Below, in pieces: positions 9,601 through 20,844 of a DNA stretch of 64,000 nucleotides. Source of the DNA: Poa pratensis. Lineage: Eukaryota > Streptophyta > Magnoliopsida > Poales > Poaceae. Location of the stretch: positions 126,206,914-126,270,913 of the forward strand of contig CAMZMU010000063.1 of the NCBI GenBank assembly GCA_947311845.1, in the 5' to 3' direction. The notes beneath the pieces are model-generated. The model was given only the letters and a program-made list of their open reading frames with translations, had not been told where the DNA came from and did not search any database. The translations under genes and the position numbers were made by a program. How positions within the stretch are numbered: position 1 is the first letter of the stretch; the number at the start of each line of letters is the position of its first letter.

Positions 9601-11035
9601 ATTGGTTGCAGCTAGCCACGTCTCGCGCGGCCACATACACCTGTCCCCTCTCTTTCCAGCTCACGCCAATACGCCATACGACTCTGTTTTAGCACTGACG
9701 TGGCCGGTGTTTTTTTAGATAAGAGGGTGCGGGTCCCCGGCCTCTACATCAAAGTGATGCACACAGCCACCCGCAATTATTCATCAAAGTTTACAAGTTA
9801 CAACATTGATCAAACCGAAGTCAGCCGCTCGGCAACAAAAAGTCGCTACAACTATGATGGGGGTGGCCATGATCAGAGCCACATGCCTTGACCTCCCACC
9901 TACACGCATCATCTACAACCGGAGTACCGGTCCAGCAAACTCTCAACGCGCACCGCATGCGCGCGCTACAGAAGTCGCTACCGCCGTCTTCCTCGAACCC
10001 ATATTCAGGCAAAGATCAACGTCATGGCCTTGCAAGACCAGCCGGCGACGTCGCCATGACGCCAAACAGCATATCCGATCTGCGCGTCATCATCATCACA
10101 CGTCCAGCGCCGAGACTCCGCTGCGCCGCGCCGCCAAGACTCGCCGTCGACGACGTGTTAGATGCCTCAACACGCCACCTCTCCTTGCCCGTCCCATCCA
10201 GCATCTGCTCCAAAACGATGCCCCCAGGAGGGAGAACGACCCTGAAAGGGCCGTCATCGTCCGATCCGGGAGACCCAGATCTAGGGTTTCCCCCGGAGCA
10301 GTCCAAGATGGGTGACGCGGACTGCAATGACGATGCCTCGATAAGGAAACGACGTCGGAGACGCCGCCATCGTCCGCCATAGCCGAAGCCGGCGCGATTT
10401 TCACCGGCAGCCGCACCACCCGACCTCGTCGCTGGCCGGATCGCGCTAGGCCCATCATGGGGCCCAAGCGCCGACAGCGGAGCGCCGCCGCCCCTCGCTG
10501 CCCCCTTCTCGCACCTTCGGATGTGTCGAAGATGGATCTCGATGGGACCGAGATCCGCAGCCACCGCCGCCGCATCGCGGCCGCCGATCGACGCCGCAGG
10601 GCCAGGCAGCCGCCATGGCCGCCGTGCACAGCCCCCTGCCCGAGGTGCCCCAGTCACGCCCGGTAGTGGCCGCCACAACCTCCAGCCCTAGCGCCTTTGG
10701 CGCCGGGCGCCGCCGCCACCGCGGCAAAAGCCGGCGGCAATGGCGGCAGGCTTCACCGGCCGAGAGGAGGAGTAGAGGGGCCGGGATCTCATCCCCCTGG
10801 CGCCGCCCTGGGTGGCGGCGCGGAGGGGTCGAGAGGAGACGTGGCCGGTGTGGGCCCGTCGCTTCGGTTACTTCGTGCCGTGCTCATCAAGCACATTTCT
10901 TTCTCTTGCAAGCTTATTAATTAAGTACATGTGAATAGTGCAAGTCTTGTGTAGGAAGCTGACTTTTAGAGAAGATGCAAAGCGCTGTCGGATCAGGCCG
11001 AGACACTTTTCGGTGAGGCCAGAAACTTATTTGCA
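9601..11035. repeat. Dispersed segment, paralogous to 17757-18160, split by a retroposon
   Basis: Sequence at 9615-9709 and 10851-11035 aligns in order with 17820-18160: cacctgtcccct, cccagctcac-like, tgacgtgg, tttctctTGCAAG-like, tagtgcaag, ctgtcggat and gaggccagaa-like motifs. The two halves are separated by the insertion at 9710-10837. The 17757 copy lacks that insert and so serves as an empty site. Confidence 0.6.
9710..10837 (-). mobile_element. LINE-like non-coding retroposon with 13-bp TSD
   Basis: gacgtggccggtg is present at 9697-9709 and 10838-10850. Immediately inside the left copy is a poly-T run followed by agataagagggtgcggg, then cggcctctacatcaaa and gatgcacacagccacc. The same order occurs at the 3' tail of the LINE at 43787 (agataaagggc, cggcctctgcat, gatgcacacagccacc). 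The element is therefore inserted on the minus strand, with a 1128-bp body. The GC-rich interior has overlapping frames (for example 10678-10022) but no reverse transcriptase, so it must have been mobilised in trans. Confidence 0.8.
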
Positions 11036-11052
11036 ACACATCGTCATCTCTA

Positions 11053-11095
11053 CTAGGGGACTAAGCGCGGACTCCGCCGCGCCCGTGGGCTGAAA
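11053..11095 (-). mobile_element. Helitron-type 3' terminus
   Basis: On the minus strand a hairpin with arms GCGCGG and CCGCGC is followed by eight bases and CTAG, then host T. This is the same architecture as the Helitron at 7101. A second, diverged copy of the hairpin (gcgcggcctccgccgcgc) lies at 11264-11281. The same bases read on the plus strand start TCTCTACTA, which also resembles a Helitron 5' end, so orientation is uncertain. No opposite terminus was found. Confidence 0.4.
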
Positions 11096-12329
11096 TTTTG
11101 AATTATTTAATCATAAAATTGTTGAAATTCAAAAATTGTCTAGGTTGAGAAGTTTTTCGAATTTTTGAAATGGTCAAACTGGGGAGCTATTTATACTTGA
11201 ATTGTTTTCACGTTTATTAAATGCTTAGATTTTGTGGTCATGATCTATCTGTAATATTTGTAAGCGCGGCCTCCGCCGCGCCCGTGGACTCGAAAGAATT
11301 ATAGTTTTTTTTTTGAGGGATTAAATTTGAAATTTGGATTGGAAAGTTCCGGTATGGTTTTCCTTTCTTTCTTTTTTTTTTATGTTAGCAAATTTGAATT
11401 TCTCAAATGTGCTTGTTTTCTCTTGCAAAGGTAGAACTTTTTTTGTGTGTGGTAATGTTGGCATGTTTATTGTATTTGATTTTCTTTTGTTTATTAAATT
11501 TGGAAACCGTCTGAAATTTTGAATTATTCAAACGTGGAATTTGAGCATATGTTGTAGGTAGCTGTTTTTTTTGTGTCCATGTTGACATATTTGTCATATT
11601 TTGTCTATCCATTAAATTTAATCATGGAAGCGTCCGCATTTAAAAATTGCGCAGATTCGGGAATTAATGAAATGCAAATGAGGCTTTCGTTTTAAGATTG
11701 TCCGCATTTTAAAAATCGTTAAAATTTGGAAGTCGTGCAGTGTTTCAATAGTTTATCGAAATACGTAAATTTGGAAGGCACATGGAAATTTGAAATTTGA
11801 ATTATGATCGTGTATATTTATTTGTATGTCACCACTTTGACATATTTGTCATATTTTTTAGTAGACATATTTAAAATTGTTGGTTTACGTTATCTAGAAT
11901 TATTTTTTTAAATTATATAAACTGAATATGCAGACATGTTTTTTTTTTCGCATTAAATGGATAGCATATTTTTTCTCAGCATTTTAACCTATTTTTCGGA
12001 TATTTATAGAAATAATTCAGTTTTTGTCGAAATGTGCACCATTTCAAAATTTGTAAACATGTTTGCTAACTGAATATGTAGACATGTTTGTTTTTTGTCT
12101 TGAATATGTATCATATTTTTTATCAACATTTTAACCTATTTTTCACATTTTTCGGTTATTTATAGAAATAATTGAGTTTTCATCTATTTTTTTGTCGAAA
12201 TGTGCACCAATTCAAAATTTGTAAATATGTTTGCTTTTTTGCCATACGTAGTTAGCATTTTTTTTCTGATCGTTTTGACATATTTTTCTGGTATTTATAA
12301 CAACATTTTGTTTTTTTGTTTTTGGGAAA
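11096..12329. other. AT-rich repetitive stretch, no gene
   Basis: A low-GC block with phrases repeated at intervals, for example ttttgacatatttgtcatat, tgtcgaaatgtgcacca and atttatagaaataattgag or close variants near 12010 and 12170. It looks like the internal part of a non-coding transposon. It stops abruptly at the gypsy pol fragment. Confidence 0.4.
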
Positions 12330-13963
12330 CTGACATTGGGCATTGGTGGAGTGCTTATGCAAAATGGTAGACCCATCGCATACCATAGTGAGAAACTAGA
12401 TGGAGCTCGCTTGAATTACCCAATTTATGACAAAGAGTTATTTGCTTTGGTTCATGTTTTGGATGTGTGGCAACATTACCTTCGTCCTAAGGAATTTGTC
12501 ATTCATTCCGACCATGAATCCTTGAAATATTTGAAAAGTCAAACAAATTTGAACAAAAGACATGCTAAGTGGGTTGAGTTCATTGAGTCTTTCACTTTTG
12601 TAATCAAATACAAGAAAGGTAAAGACAATGTGGTCGCGGATGCTCTATCCCGCAAGGCCAACCTTCTTATACGTCTTGACATTAGTGTTTTGGGTTTGGA
12701 TGAGATTAAAGAGTTGTATGCTACCGATGCTTTCTTTGGAGACATTTTCGCTCAATGTTCGGAGCACAAAGGAATTGGTGATTTCTATTTGCACAAAGCT
12801 TTCTTGTTTAAGGCTAACAAACTATGTGTACCCGAGTCTTCGCTTTGTTTGGTCCTTTTGAAGGAATCACATGGAGGCGTCTTAATGGGACACCTTGGAC
12901 GTGACAAGACATTTGCCATGCTCTCCACAAACTACTATTGGCCAAGGATGTACCGTGATGTGAACCGCTTGGTGCGACGATGTTCAACATGTCTCAAAGC
13001 TAAGTCTACTTTAAACTCTCATGGTCTATACTCACCTTTGCCTATTCCACATCACCCATGGTCCGATATAGCTATGGATTTTGTCTTAGGACTCCCACGC
13101 ACTAAAACAAACAAGGATTCCATCTTTGTCGTCATTGATCGCTTCTCCAAAATGGCACACTTTATACCTTGCAACAAGAGCGACGATGCTTCACACATTG
13201 CTACTTTGTTTTTCAGGGAAATCGTCCGTCTTCATGGAGTGCCCAAGACCATTGTGTCGGATCGTGACGTCAAGTTCGTGAGCTATTTTTGGAAGACTTT
13301 GATGGCCAAGATGGGGATCAAGCACCTATTCTCCACCGCATACCACCCTCAAACCGATGGCCAAACCGAAGTGGTGAACCGAGCCTATCCACACTCCTTC
13401 GTGTGTTGATCAAGCCTAACTTGAAGAATTGGGAAGAGTGCATCCCACACGCCGAGTTCGCCTACAATCGAGCACTTCACCGCGCAACAAAGAGAACACC
13501 TTTCGAGGTCGTCTATGGTGCCAACCCCTACACCGCGCTCGACATGCTACCACTTCCACTCCGTGAGCAAGTTAACATGGACTTCGACAAGTGAGCCGCT
13601 TACATGAAGAAGCTCCATGAGGAAACAAGAATTACTCTCGAGAAGCACAACAAAGACCATGCTACGAAGATGAACAAGAACAAGCGCCCCATGATCTTTG
13701 AAGAAGGAGACCTTGTTTGGCTACATCTACGCAAGGACCGCTTCCCCGATGAAAGAAAGTCTAAGCTCGCGCCAAGAGGAGATGGTCCTTTCAAGGTTCT
13801 CAAGCGCATCAACGACAATGCATACAAGATCGACATACCAAAGTCCAAGTACGGCGTTCATAACACCTTCAACGTCGCCGACATCTCGCCTTACCTTGGG
13901 GACCCAAGTGATGATGAGGACGAAGAGTCGAGGACGACTCTTTTCCAAGGGGGGGGGGGGGGA
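12330..13963 (+). pseudogene. Ty3/gypsy pol fragment: RNase H and integrase
   Basis: The first frame (12336-13409) begins within the RT-associated RNase H ([38 protein letters not shown]). It continues into integrase: the zinc-binding HGGVLMGH...CSTC motif, then the DDE core with [13 protein letters not shown] and [17 protein letters not shown] one-base indel near 13380 moves the frame to 13289-13594 ([21 protein letters not shown]). A TGA at 13592 interrupts what continues as AAYMKKLHEETR, consistent with CGA to TGA decay. The third frame from 13604 holds the integrase C-terminal GDLVWLHLRKDRFP and GPFKVLKRINDNAYKID. Gag, protease and most of the RT are missing on the left. Confidence 0.9.
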
Positions 13964-13965
13964 GA
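13945..13965 (+). promoter_or_regulatory. Polypurine tract of the gypsy element
   Basis: aagg, a run of 14 G in total, then agaga-type purines directly precede the LTR at 13966. This is the expected plus-strand priming site. Confidence 0.75.
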
Positions 13966-14239
13966 TGATGTAGTGCAACCTAGGCACACAACACCAAGTG
14001 GCCCAATGACAAGAGCAAGAATCAAAGCTCTCCATGATAAGGTGAATTCACTCTTATCTATGTGTGACCTTGACACTCCCTTGAATGGTTTGCTACTTCA
14101 TTCCGATACCTTGTGTGTGCTCAGCTATGGTGGACCTGAAGACCCCTATGAAGATGGCCAAGAGGCGATACAAGTTGATGAAGAAGATGACCAAGAGAAG
14201 CCCCAAGAAGAAGACGAAGAGGGAGATCAAACAGCCTCA

Positions 14240-14512
14240 GGCGGTACTACCGGGTCTCCCGAGCCGGTACTACCGCCCTCACCTGACGTGTCACCTGCTG
14301 AAGCCCATACCAGGGTCGGTACTACCGCATCTGACCACCCCGGTACTACCGCATATGGCCATCCCGGTACTACCGGCCCTACTACCGCGCCTACTACCGT
14401 ATCTCCCGGAAGCTCCTGGTGTCGCCGGGTTTTAACCCGGTAGTGGCCCCGGTAGTAGCCCGGTACTACCGCCAGTCCGGTACTACCGGGTTCAGACCGG
14501 TACTACCGCTGC
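14240..14512. repeat. GGTACTACCG-type palindromic repeat cluster in the LTR
   Basis: cggtactaccg and its shortened forms ctactaccg and ggtagt occur about a dozen times in 270 bp at irregular spacing. Because GGTACTACC and GGTAGTACC are complementary, the cluster can fold on itself. It lies upstream of the LTR TATA box, in U3. Confidence 0.7.
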
Positions 14513-14574
14513 GGGCGAATCTGCACGCTGGAAAGGCTCTTTTGCCTTGTAATCTTATCCCTTTGGATCTAGAG

Positions 14575-14583
14575 TATAAATAG
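14575..14583 (+). promoter_or_regulatory. LTR TATA box
   Basis: tataaatag, about 610 bp into the LTR, is followed by a pyrimidine-rich stretch. It is the likely Pol II promoter defining the U3/R border. Confidence 0.55.
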
Positions 14584-15043
14584 TTCGTCCCCTTCCTAGG
14601 GTTAGGGTTAGACTATGATTTGGGAACTAAAGTAGAGCCTTGCTCCTTCTTCTCAAAGTGTCTCTTTCCTCCTTTGGAGATGATTCAAGGCCTCCACATG
14701 TGGAGATGAACCAAGGCCTCCTCTTGAGGAGAAGATCCATGCGTGGATACCAAGGCTCCGCTTGTAGTTGCGATTACTTGCTAATCTTCCCTCTTAGAGT
14801 GTAGATTGGGTTGGTTGGATTGACCAATTGGACAAACAATCCTTAGAGTAAGGTGTGCTTGGGAGAGGAGGATTGGGGGCTGCCCTCGGGGATTTGTTAC
14901 CAGTCGATTCTTGCCGGGTTGCTACTTGCTATTTACCTTTGTGTGTTTGATTTCCCCTCTTTGTGTTCATCGTTCTTCACGTGTTCTTCGTGTTCATCCT
15001 TCCCTCCGCACAAATCCGTGAAAATCGGGACCTACCCGCATCA

Positions 15044-16491
15044 CTAGGGAAGAGAGGTACCCCACATTTAACTTGATGATTCTAATACTTCTAAAGGTAC
15101 CGTACTGTAATTGTGATCAATTATGCATGATGATGATGCTTCTGGATGGTTCGCATTTTTCCGGACATTTTGGTATATTACACACAAATTTCTGATGAAC
15201 CAAAAACAAGTTAGTACCTTTATAGTTTTCCTCTTAAAATCTGTCCCTTTTGCTAAATTATATTAAGCAACAAGTAAAACTAATTAACCAGATTAGAAAA
15301 AGGTAAAAATATAAAGTATTTTTGCACTGTACTGAACCGGAATTTCCGATTCCCTTTCTGGACTCGGAATATCCGATTGGGAAGAAATTTGGGGTTTGGA
15401 GGTACTGGCATTTCCCGGATTATCCAGTGCGCTACGAACTCAGATTATCCGACGCCAGCGCCAGGAGGCGATGCTACGGCGAGCTGCAGCGCAAAATCGA
15501 ACTACGGCTCACGATCGAATGCGAGGAGGGCACAGGGAGGTGCGCTTGCTCACCCTGGTCTCGGGGAAGCTCGCAGCGGTGACGGGGAGGTCGGGAGCGG
15601 CGGCAATCCCTCGGCGAAGCTCGGACGTGGTCGGAGAGAAAACGAACGGCGCGGTCGATTCCGGGCTCCCCGGCTCGATTCCTTCGGCGGAGAAGGCGAA
15701 GACGGCGCGGCGTAGCTGGTGGTGGTCTTCGATTTGTACGGGGCGAACTCAATCAACGGCGGAGAGCTCGGCCGTGGAGCGGCGGTGTGGAGCTCGTGGG
15801 GAGAAATTGGGGAGCGAGGGAGCAGGTGAGCGAGTGAGGGGCGGGGGAGCAGTGCGGCCTCGGGGTGCTCTTCCCCATCATGGCGCGGCAGAAGGGGCAC
15901 GGGCCCAGTGGCGAGCTCGCCACTGGAGCCATGCCGTGGCCCTGGGAGCTACAGGAGGAAGGTGATGACCTATTTGCGGAAAACCCCCTGGAGAAACTTT
16001 CCCCATCACAGATTGGTCCTTTCCTATTTCCTTTTTTAAAACCCAGTATTGTTGTAGGTATTTAATTGGGGCACTTAAACATCTTCAAAAATTATGACAA
16101 AATTTGGGGAGGCTCCCCTTAGCCTGTAGAAGCTCCACAAATTTTGGTGTCTCAAACAAAAATGTTTTGTACCACTTTGGTTTAGGAAGGTATGTCTAGG
16201 GATTTTTGTTAACTTGAAAATTTGAAGAATACCCTAGTGATTTTAGAGCAAGAGCAAAATATTATTTTTGAACTCTTGGAACTTCCTTGATAAATATAAG
16301 ATGTCAAAGTATTTGTGTTTTGCAAGTTTGAATACTCTCATTGATTTGAATTGTAATTGAAGCAATTCATATTCGAGGTTTTTCAATGTTACAATTTCTT
16401 GAGCATGTTTAATCAAGGATGCCATGATGCACAAGAATGAAAAGCGAAAATTTTACTCAGGTTTTTAGGTTCTCAACTTTGGGCTGTTACA
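15044..16491. mobile_element. Partial long LTR, same family as 60304-64000
   Basis: Several blocks align with the right part of the LTR at 60304. Examples are ctgcagcg/cgatacgatgaactacggcg-like GC-rich sequence, ctcaccct...gcagcggtgacgg, agctggtggtggtc, tagaagctccacaaa, ttgaactcttggaactt and gatgccatgatgca. The segment ends gggctgttaca, a plausible LTR terminus. Its left part is missing and the gypsy LTR abuts it at 15043, suggesting nested insertion. Frames such as 15396-15965 are LTR sequence, not genes. Confidence 0.65.
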
Positions 16492-17395
16492 ACCGCGTTG
16501 GTGTCGGACGAACCGACAAGGATTTCTCCCGAAGACCCTATCCACACCCTCAGATGATCCATAGCACATGAGCCCCACGAGGACGAGCCTCGAGACCACC
16601 AGATTAGCCGCCCACCAACATGCACCAAAACGATCACGAAGCCTCCATCGTTGTCTGACCGAAGTAGCCGCCACGAGGTCTGCAAGACTGAGGTGAGGAG
16701 AAGTATGAACCGGGACCGCAGTACCGCAGCCGCGCGGGAGGGAACAACCTCTACCGTCAATGACGGTAGTCGACCGGACGCGATGATAGAGCACACCAGT
16801 CCCCATTAGGTCCGGCCGGGCCCAGCGGGTCCGTAAAGCCCCCACGAGGCACACCAGTCCTAATAGGGCCCGGCCGGGCCCAAAATGGGCCCGCAAAGCT
16901 AGCCGCCGCTGTCCCTGCACCTTCCTCCTCGCCACCAGCTGCAGAACGAGCCTCAGAACCGGCGGGCCCGCCAAAACCTAGATGGGCCCGGTGGGCTCAG
17001 ATCTGGGTCGCAGGGCCCAGCCGTCGCCGCCCTGCTGCACCGCACTGCGCCGCCCCGCGAGCACGCTTGCACCGCCGCCGAGACGCCACCCTCGGCCGAG
17101 GCCGGACCACCGTCGTCGTAGAAGCACCGCCGCCGAGATAGGGAGCCCTGCCTCCAGTCAACCACGACGGGTAAGGACAGGCCGCCGCCGGCGTCCACCG
17201 AGCCAAGCTCGGCAGCCCTTGCCGGCGGCGGTGACGGGAGAGAGGGGCGAGGGAGGGATGGGCAGGGGAGGACGGCAGTCGCGCCGCCGCCACGGGGGGC
17301 GACGGGCCCGCTGGGGAGGGAGGGGGAGAAGAGGAGGGGAGGTGGCGGCGCGGGCGGCTAGGGTTGGGGCGGAGCGGCTCGCGCCTCTACCACGT
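16492..17395 (-). repeat. LINE-like non-coding retroposon (5'-UTR-type GC-rich)
   Basis: Read on the minus strand it begins with ccaaccctagccgcc and GC-rich gccgccg sequence, then gatctgagccca and phrases such as tggtggtctcgaggctcgtc, typical of the non-coding GC-rich retroposons of Triticeae. A phrase around gcacaccagtcc...ggccgggccca is repeated at 16789 and 16850. No protein domain. The family resembles 9710-10837 in composition and motifs only. Confidence 0.4.
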
Positions 17396-17756
17396 TTCCG
17401 AACCATTGAGAAAAAAATCTCGGATGTAGCGCCGGTGGTGTTTTTCATAAACGTGTAAAAATCAAATTCAAATACTTTGAATTCTAAACTCCACAAAAAT
17501 GGCAAAAGTGTAGATCTAAGTATGCACATTTTGAAATCTTCAACTTTATTATCTCTATCATTTCTGTATGGCTTAGAATACAAAGTATTTGTATTTGATA
17601 TTTTGCACTCATTTGTGGGACACACTATTGGCTACACCTTTTCAAAAGTCGTTAATTTGCAGGATCACTAGTGCTCTGGAGGAAAAAAAAAACACTTCCC
17701 GATCTAAAACATATACTCTTGACATGAACTAAACCAAACAAAATCTCCAGCGATCA
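17396..17756. other. AT-rich spacer, nothing recognised
   Basis: No coding region or terminal repeat recognised. Confidence 0.3.
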
Positions 17757-18160
17757 CATCCTGGCATGGGTGGATCATCCTTCGTTCGCCGACTCGAGGT
17801 TGGTTGCTTGCTCGCCGCCACGTCTCGCTCCCGCCGCCTCCACCTGTCCCCTACCTTTATTTCCCAGCTCACAATTCCGCCCACTCCGCTGATGACGTGG
17901 CTCGGCGGCGCGGACCCATCACTTCAGGTTGTTAGACGTGTTTTCCAGGCTGGCGATCGATGACATCCTGGCACTTGCCCGACCCGATCGTGCCGCGCTT
18001 GCCGAGAACATTTCCTTCTCCTGCAAGTCTATTGCCAAAACTACTACTAGTGCCACTAGTGTTTGTCTAGTGCAAGCTTTGCCTGGGAAGACGGCTTCCG
18101 AGAGAAGCTAGAAACTGTCGGATCTGACCGGCAAGCTTCATAGAGAAGCCAGACATTTCA
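17757..18160. repeat. Dispersed segment, uninterrupted paralog of 9601-11035
   Basis: It carries the motifs of the split copy in one piece, including ctgatgacgtggc where the other copy holds a retroposon. It could be a shared transposon body or an old segmental duplication. The small open frames in it have no recognised domain. Confidence 0.55.
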
Positions 18161-18630
18161 TTTGTTCTGAAGAAAATTTCAGTGTCAATAATGTACAACC
18201 TACGTACTGTATTTTTTTTGGTAGAACTGACCATTTGCCCGTACTTCTTCTCTGGCTGCTAGGTAAAACTATTTGTATTCTGACCGCTCGGCTCGACACC
18301 TGTACAGTACAGATGGTGCCGACGTTGTGCGTGTCGGTGCCAAGTCATTTTGTTACCCGGACACTCGGAAGGTTCGGCATCGAGGTTACTGGCGCCGGCC
18401 TATGTATGCTCGGCGCTTAGTTCGATGCACGCCGACCTATACAATCTCGGCACCTTTCATTTTTGCACCGACCCAAGATGTCAGATTTATAAATAGTTTT
18501 GCCAGGGAGACACATAAATAATCCGTGATTACTTCGCGCAATGGGCCATAGTAAAAATAACAACTATAGGACAAATTAAAACAAAAAATGCGTCTGCCTA
18601 ATCCTACAATATTTTTTTGGTTGCACCATT
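18161..18630. other. Intergenic, nothing recognised
   Basis: No gene, RNA or clear repeat end seen. Confidence 0.3.
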
Positions 18631-19285
18631 GTTCATTCCAACTCGCGAATCAAACGATTAGGTTTTCTCTGCCTCCCGCCGCCGCCACGGGAGGCTCCGT
18701 TCTCAGATGTGTTTTAGGGTTTGTTAGAGTTTATGTCCTACTCAGTAAGATGAGGCAGCATCGGATTTCTGAAGATGGAATAAGGTTCTTCCCGTCTAGC
18801 CTACGTTTCTGGCTAGGTGTCTAGAGTCGTCGGAGGGCGTGTGGAGATGTGTTTCCGGCGGATCTCGTGGGATTCGATCGGTTTTTTGTCTTTGGTGGAT
18901 CGTTCGTCTACGTTTGCATGTCTACAGGTTGGATTCTTTTGATATACTCTTCACTTCGGCTGCAACCGTTGTTGTTCTAGTGTGCTGGTCTTATTTTTTT
19001 CGATAAAGGGATCTTTATTACTTAAATAGAGTGTGCTGGTCTTATAGGGTCTTACCACGGCGACTTTCCGATTAACTATTAAAACAAGGTTTGCCCGACT
19101 CTGGTGATGGAGGTGATGATAGCGGCCCGCCTTCAGCTCGATCTGCTAGTAATTGTTTTCGTCGCTAGGTGGTTTACGAATTTGGATATAATTTTTGTTA
19201 CTTCTTATATTTTTTATACAGTCTTAACAATTGATGAATAACAATTGATGAATAGATTGGAAGTTATCTTAAAAAACGCACTTCA
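18631..19285 (+). mobile_element. Non-coding LINE-like retroposon, plus strand
   Basis: It starts near gattaggttttctctgcctc with GC-rich gccgccgcc and continues through the gtgggattcgatcgg region. It ends with the characteristic tail ggtggtttacgaatttggat, tcttaacaattgatgaat and gattggaagttatcttaaaa. The last 13 bp unit before the tail, acaattgatgaat, is duplicated. No ORF. A precise target duplication is not visible. A second, tiny insertion interrupts it at 18995. Confidence 0.55.
18979..19045 (-). mobile_element. 35-bp LINE-tail insertion with 16-bp TSD
   Basis: agtgtgctggtcttat occurs at 18979-18994 and again at 19030-19045. Between them are 35 bp: six T, then cgataaagggatctttatta and a short remainder. 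This closely resembles the minus-strand 3' tail of the LINE at 43787 (tttagataaagggcttttat, tacttaaa). It is a 3'-tail-only copy inserted by LINE machinery. Confidence 0.8.
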
Positions 19286-20560
19286 TCCGACTAACCTGCA
19301 CTACCGCTCCTGTCTCGCCACACTCAGTTTGCAGCCTTAATTAAACCCACACCGTGCAAGTTAGTGCAAGGCAGAAAGAGCACGACGTCCCATTTCCATC
19401 CATTTAAGCTTATTTTTCCCTATAGCGTTAGGTCGAGCCAGCGAGTTGATTAATTTCAAATTTGATTCTCTAGTCTTTATGTTGCTTGCGCCTACTAAAG
19501 TACAGGAGCAGCAGTCATGCAACTTGTTCTTTACTTAGCAACAGATCAAAAGTACTCTGCTAGGAGTACATGCGAGATGCAGGGCAAGTGGGGAATACTA
19601 CAAACATATGAGATGAGATCCGAATTAGCAGCCCGTCGCAGAGATGGATCGATCATTGAAGAATAATGTCAGCAACAATAACCTTGCAATTATTATTGTT
19701 AAAAAAACGATAGTGATCCGGCAATCTGCATGCGCGGCGCCGTCTGATTTATATTCCTGTCGTACAAATACCAGAATTCTCCGGTGTGATTAACGGTAAT
19801 CATCGTCGTCTGCCCCTCAACCGATTAGAATTTAGTTGAGCACGTGAAGGCCCCTCAACCAAAGTTGGAGCCATATGCCGAGCAAGCAAGCATCCATCAT
19901 TCTCGATCGCAACATGATTAATCAATCGCCCAAAGTACAGACCATATTCTCCCAGGAATTATCATGTCAACAAGCTTGTTGTTTTTGGGAAGATCGTTGG
20001 TTAGGTTGTTTTACCACGTGATGTTCAGACAATCAGACGTCTGACGTGGTAAAAAGTCTCACTCACTCTGGAATCTGGACGCGGTAATAAAAAGTCTGAC
20101 GGCTGCGAGAGCGCAAGCGTCCATGCATGGCGACTTTACCGAGCAAGGATGGGCGATGGCGATCTCTGGACGTAGCGCGTCATCGTCCGTCACCCAGCGA
20201 GCACGCATGGGCGCCTGCCATTGCCAGCCATCATCAGACCTCTTCAGCCTTATCCACATGCTTTAAGTGACTGAGTGCGCTTTACCTCTCCCGTGTCTCA
20301 GATCTGGAATATACGTGATGCCTACGCGTTCTTCTTCATCATCAGGTGCCTTCCTCCTCCATGCACTGTGAATCTGTGATGCAAGCGATCGAAGCGGAAA
20401 GAATGAAGAGCGCGAGGAACAATCTTCAGCAATGGCGAGAGAAGAAAACTGATGAAAGCTGTACAAAATTTGCAGTACACCATCGATCGACAGGGACGAG
20501 TAAACTTTCACAGGAAATGAAAGCTAGCTAGAGACTAGGCAGACTCCTAAACATCGCCAT
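19286..20560. other. Intergenic downstream of the TPR gene
   Basis: No gene recognised. It probably includes part of the 3' flank of the TPR gene. A small inverted repeat, ccacgt...acgtgg around cagacgtctg, lies at 20015-20052. Confidence 0.35.
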
Positions 20561-20844
20561 GGCGAACTCACGAAGGACAGGATCCAAATAAGACGAAACC
20601 AAAATTTTCACCAGTGCTTCAATTTGTTTCTCTCAATGGATGGAAGAAAGCGACTTCTCTCGAACTGTACACTACGGACTGGTGCTACAGACGGACGGAC
20701 GGACGGCAGTGGGTCGTTTCGTTTCACCAATCGGGCACGCTAGCGAGCTCTTCGAATTTTTCTCCTCCGTTTTTTCCCGCCACCTGAAATGCTGCCGTCG
20801 CGGCGTCTCCGGCCGGTTGCTTGGTTGGTTGATCGGTCGATCGA

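Larger units (their letters stand above)
13966..15043 (+). mobile_element. 3' LTR of the gypsy fragment
   Basis: It starts TGATGTAGTG just after the polypurine tract and ends CCGCATCA, giving short inverted termini TGATG...CATCA and a length of 1078 bp. The pol reading frame runs on into the LTR as low-complexity sequence rich in Glu, Asp, Thr and Pro. No 5' LTR remains in the window. Confidence 0.75.

Noticed and set aside
10022..10678. 218-codon GC-rich minus-strand frame
   Set aside because: Inside the non-coding retroposon; other frames are equally open because of base composition and no domain is seen.
14600..14615. gggttagggttag telomere-like motif
   Set aside because: Only two units, and the plant telomere repeat is TTTAGGG; part of the LTR leader.
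15396..15965. 189-codon frame
   Set aside because: Part of the long LTR; the aligned copy near 63000 does not keep the frame.
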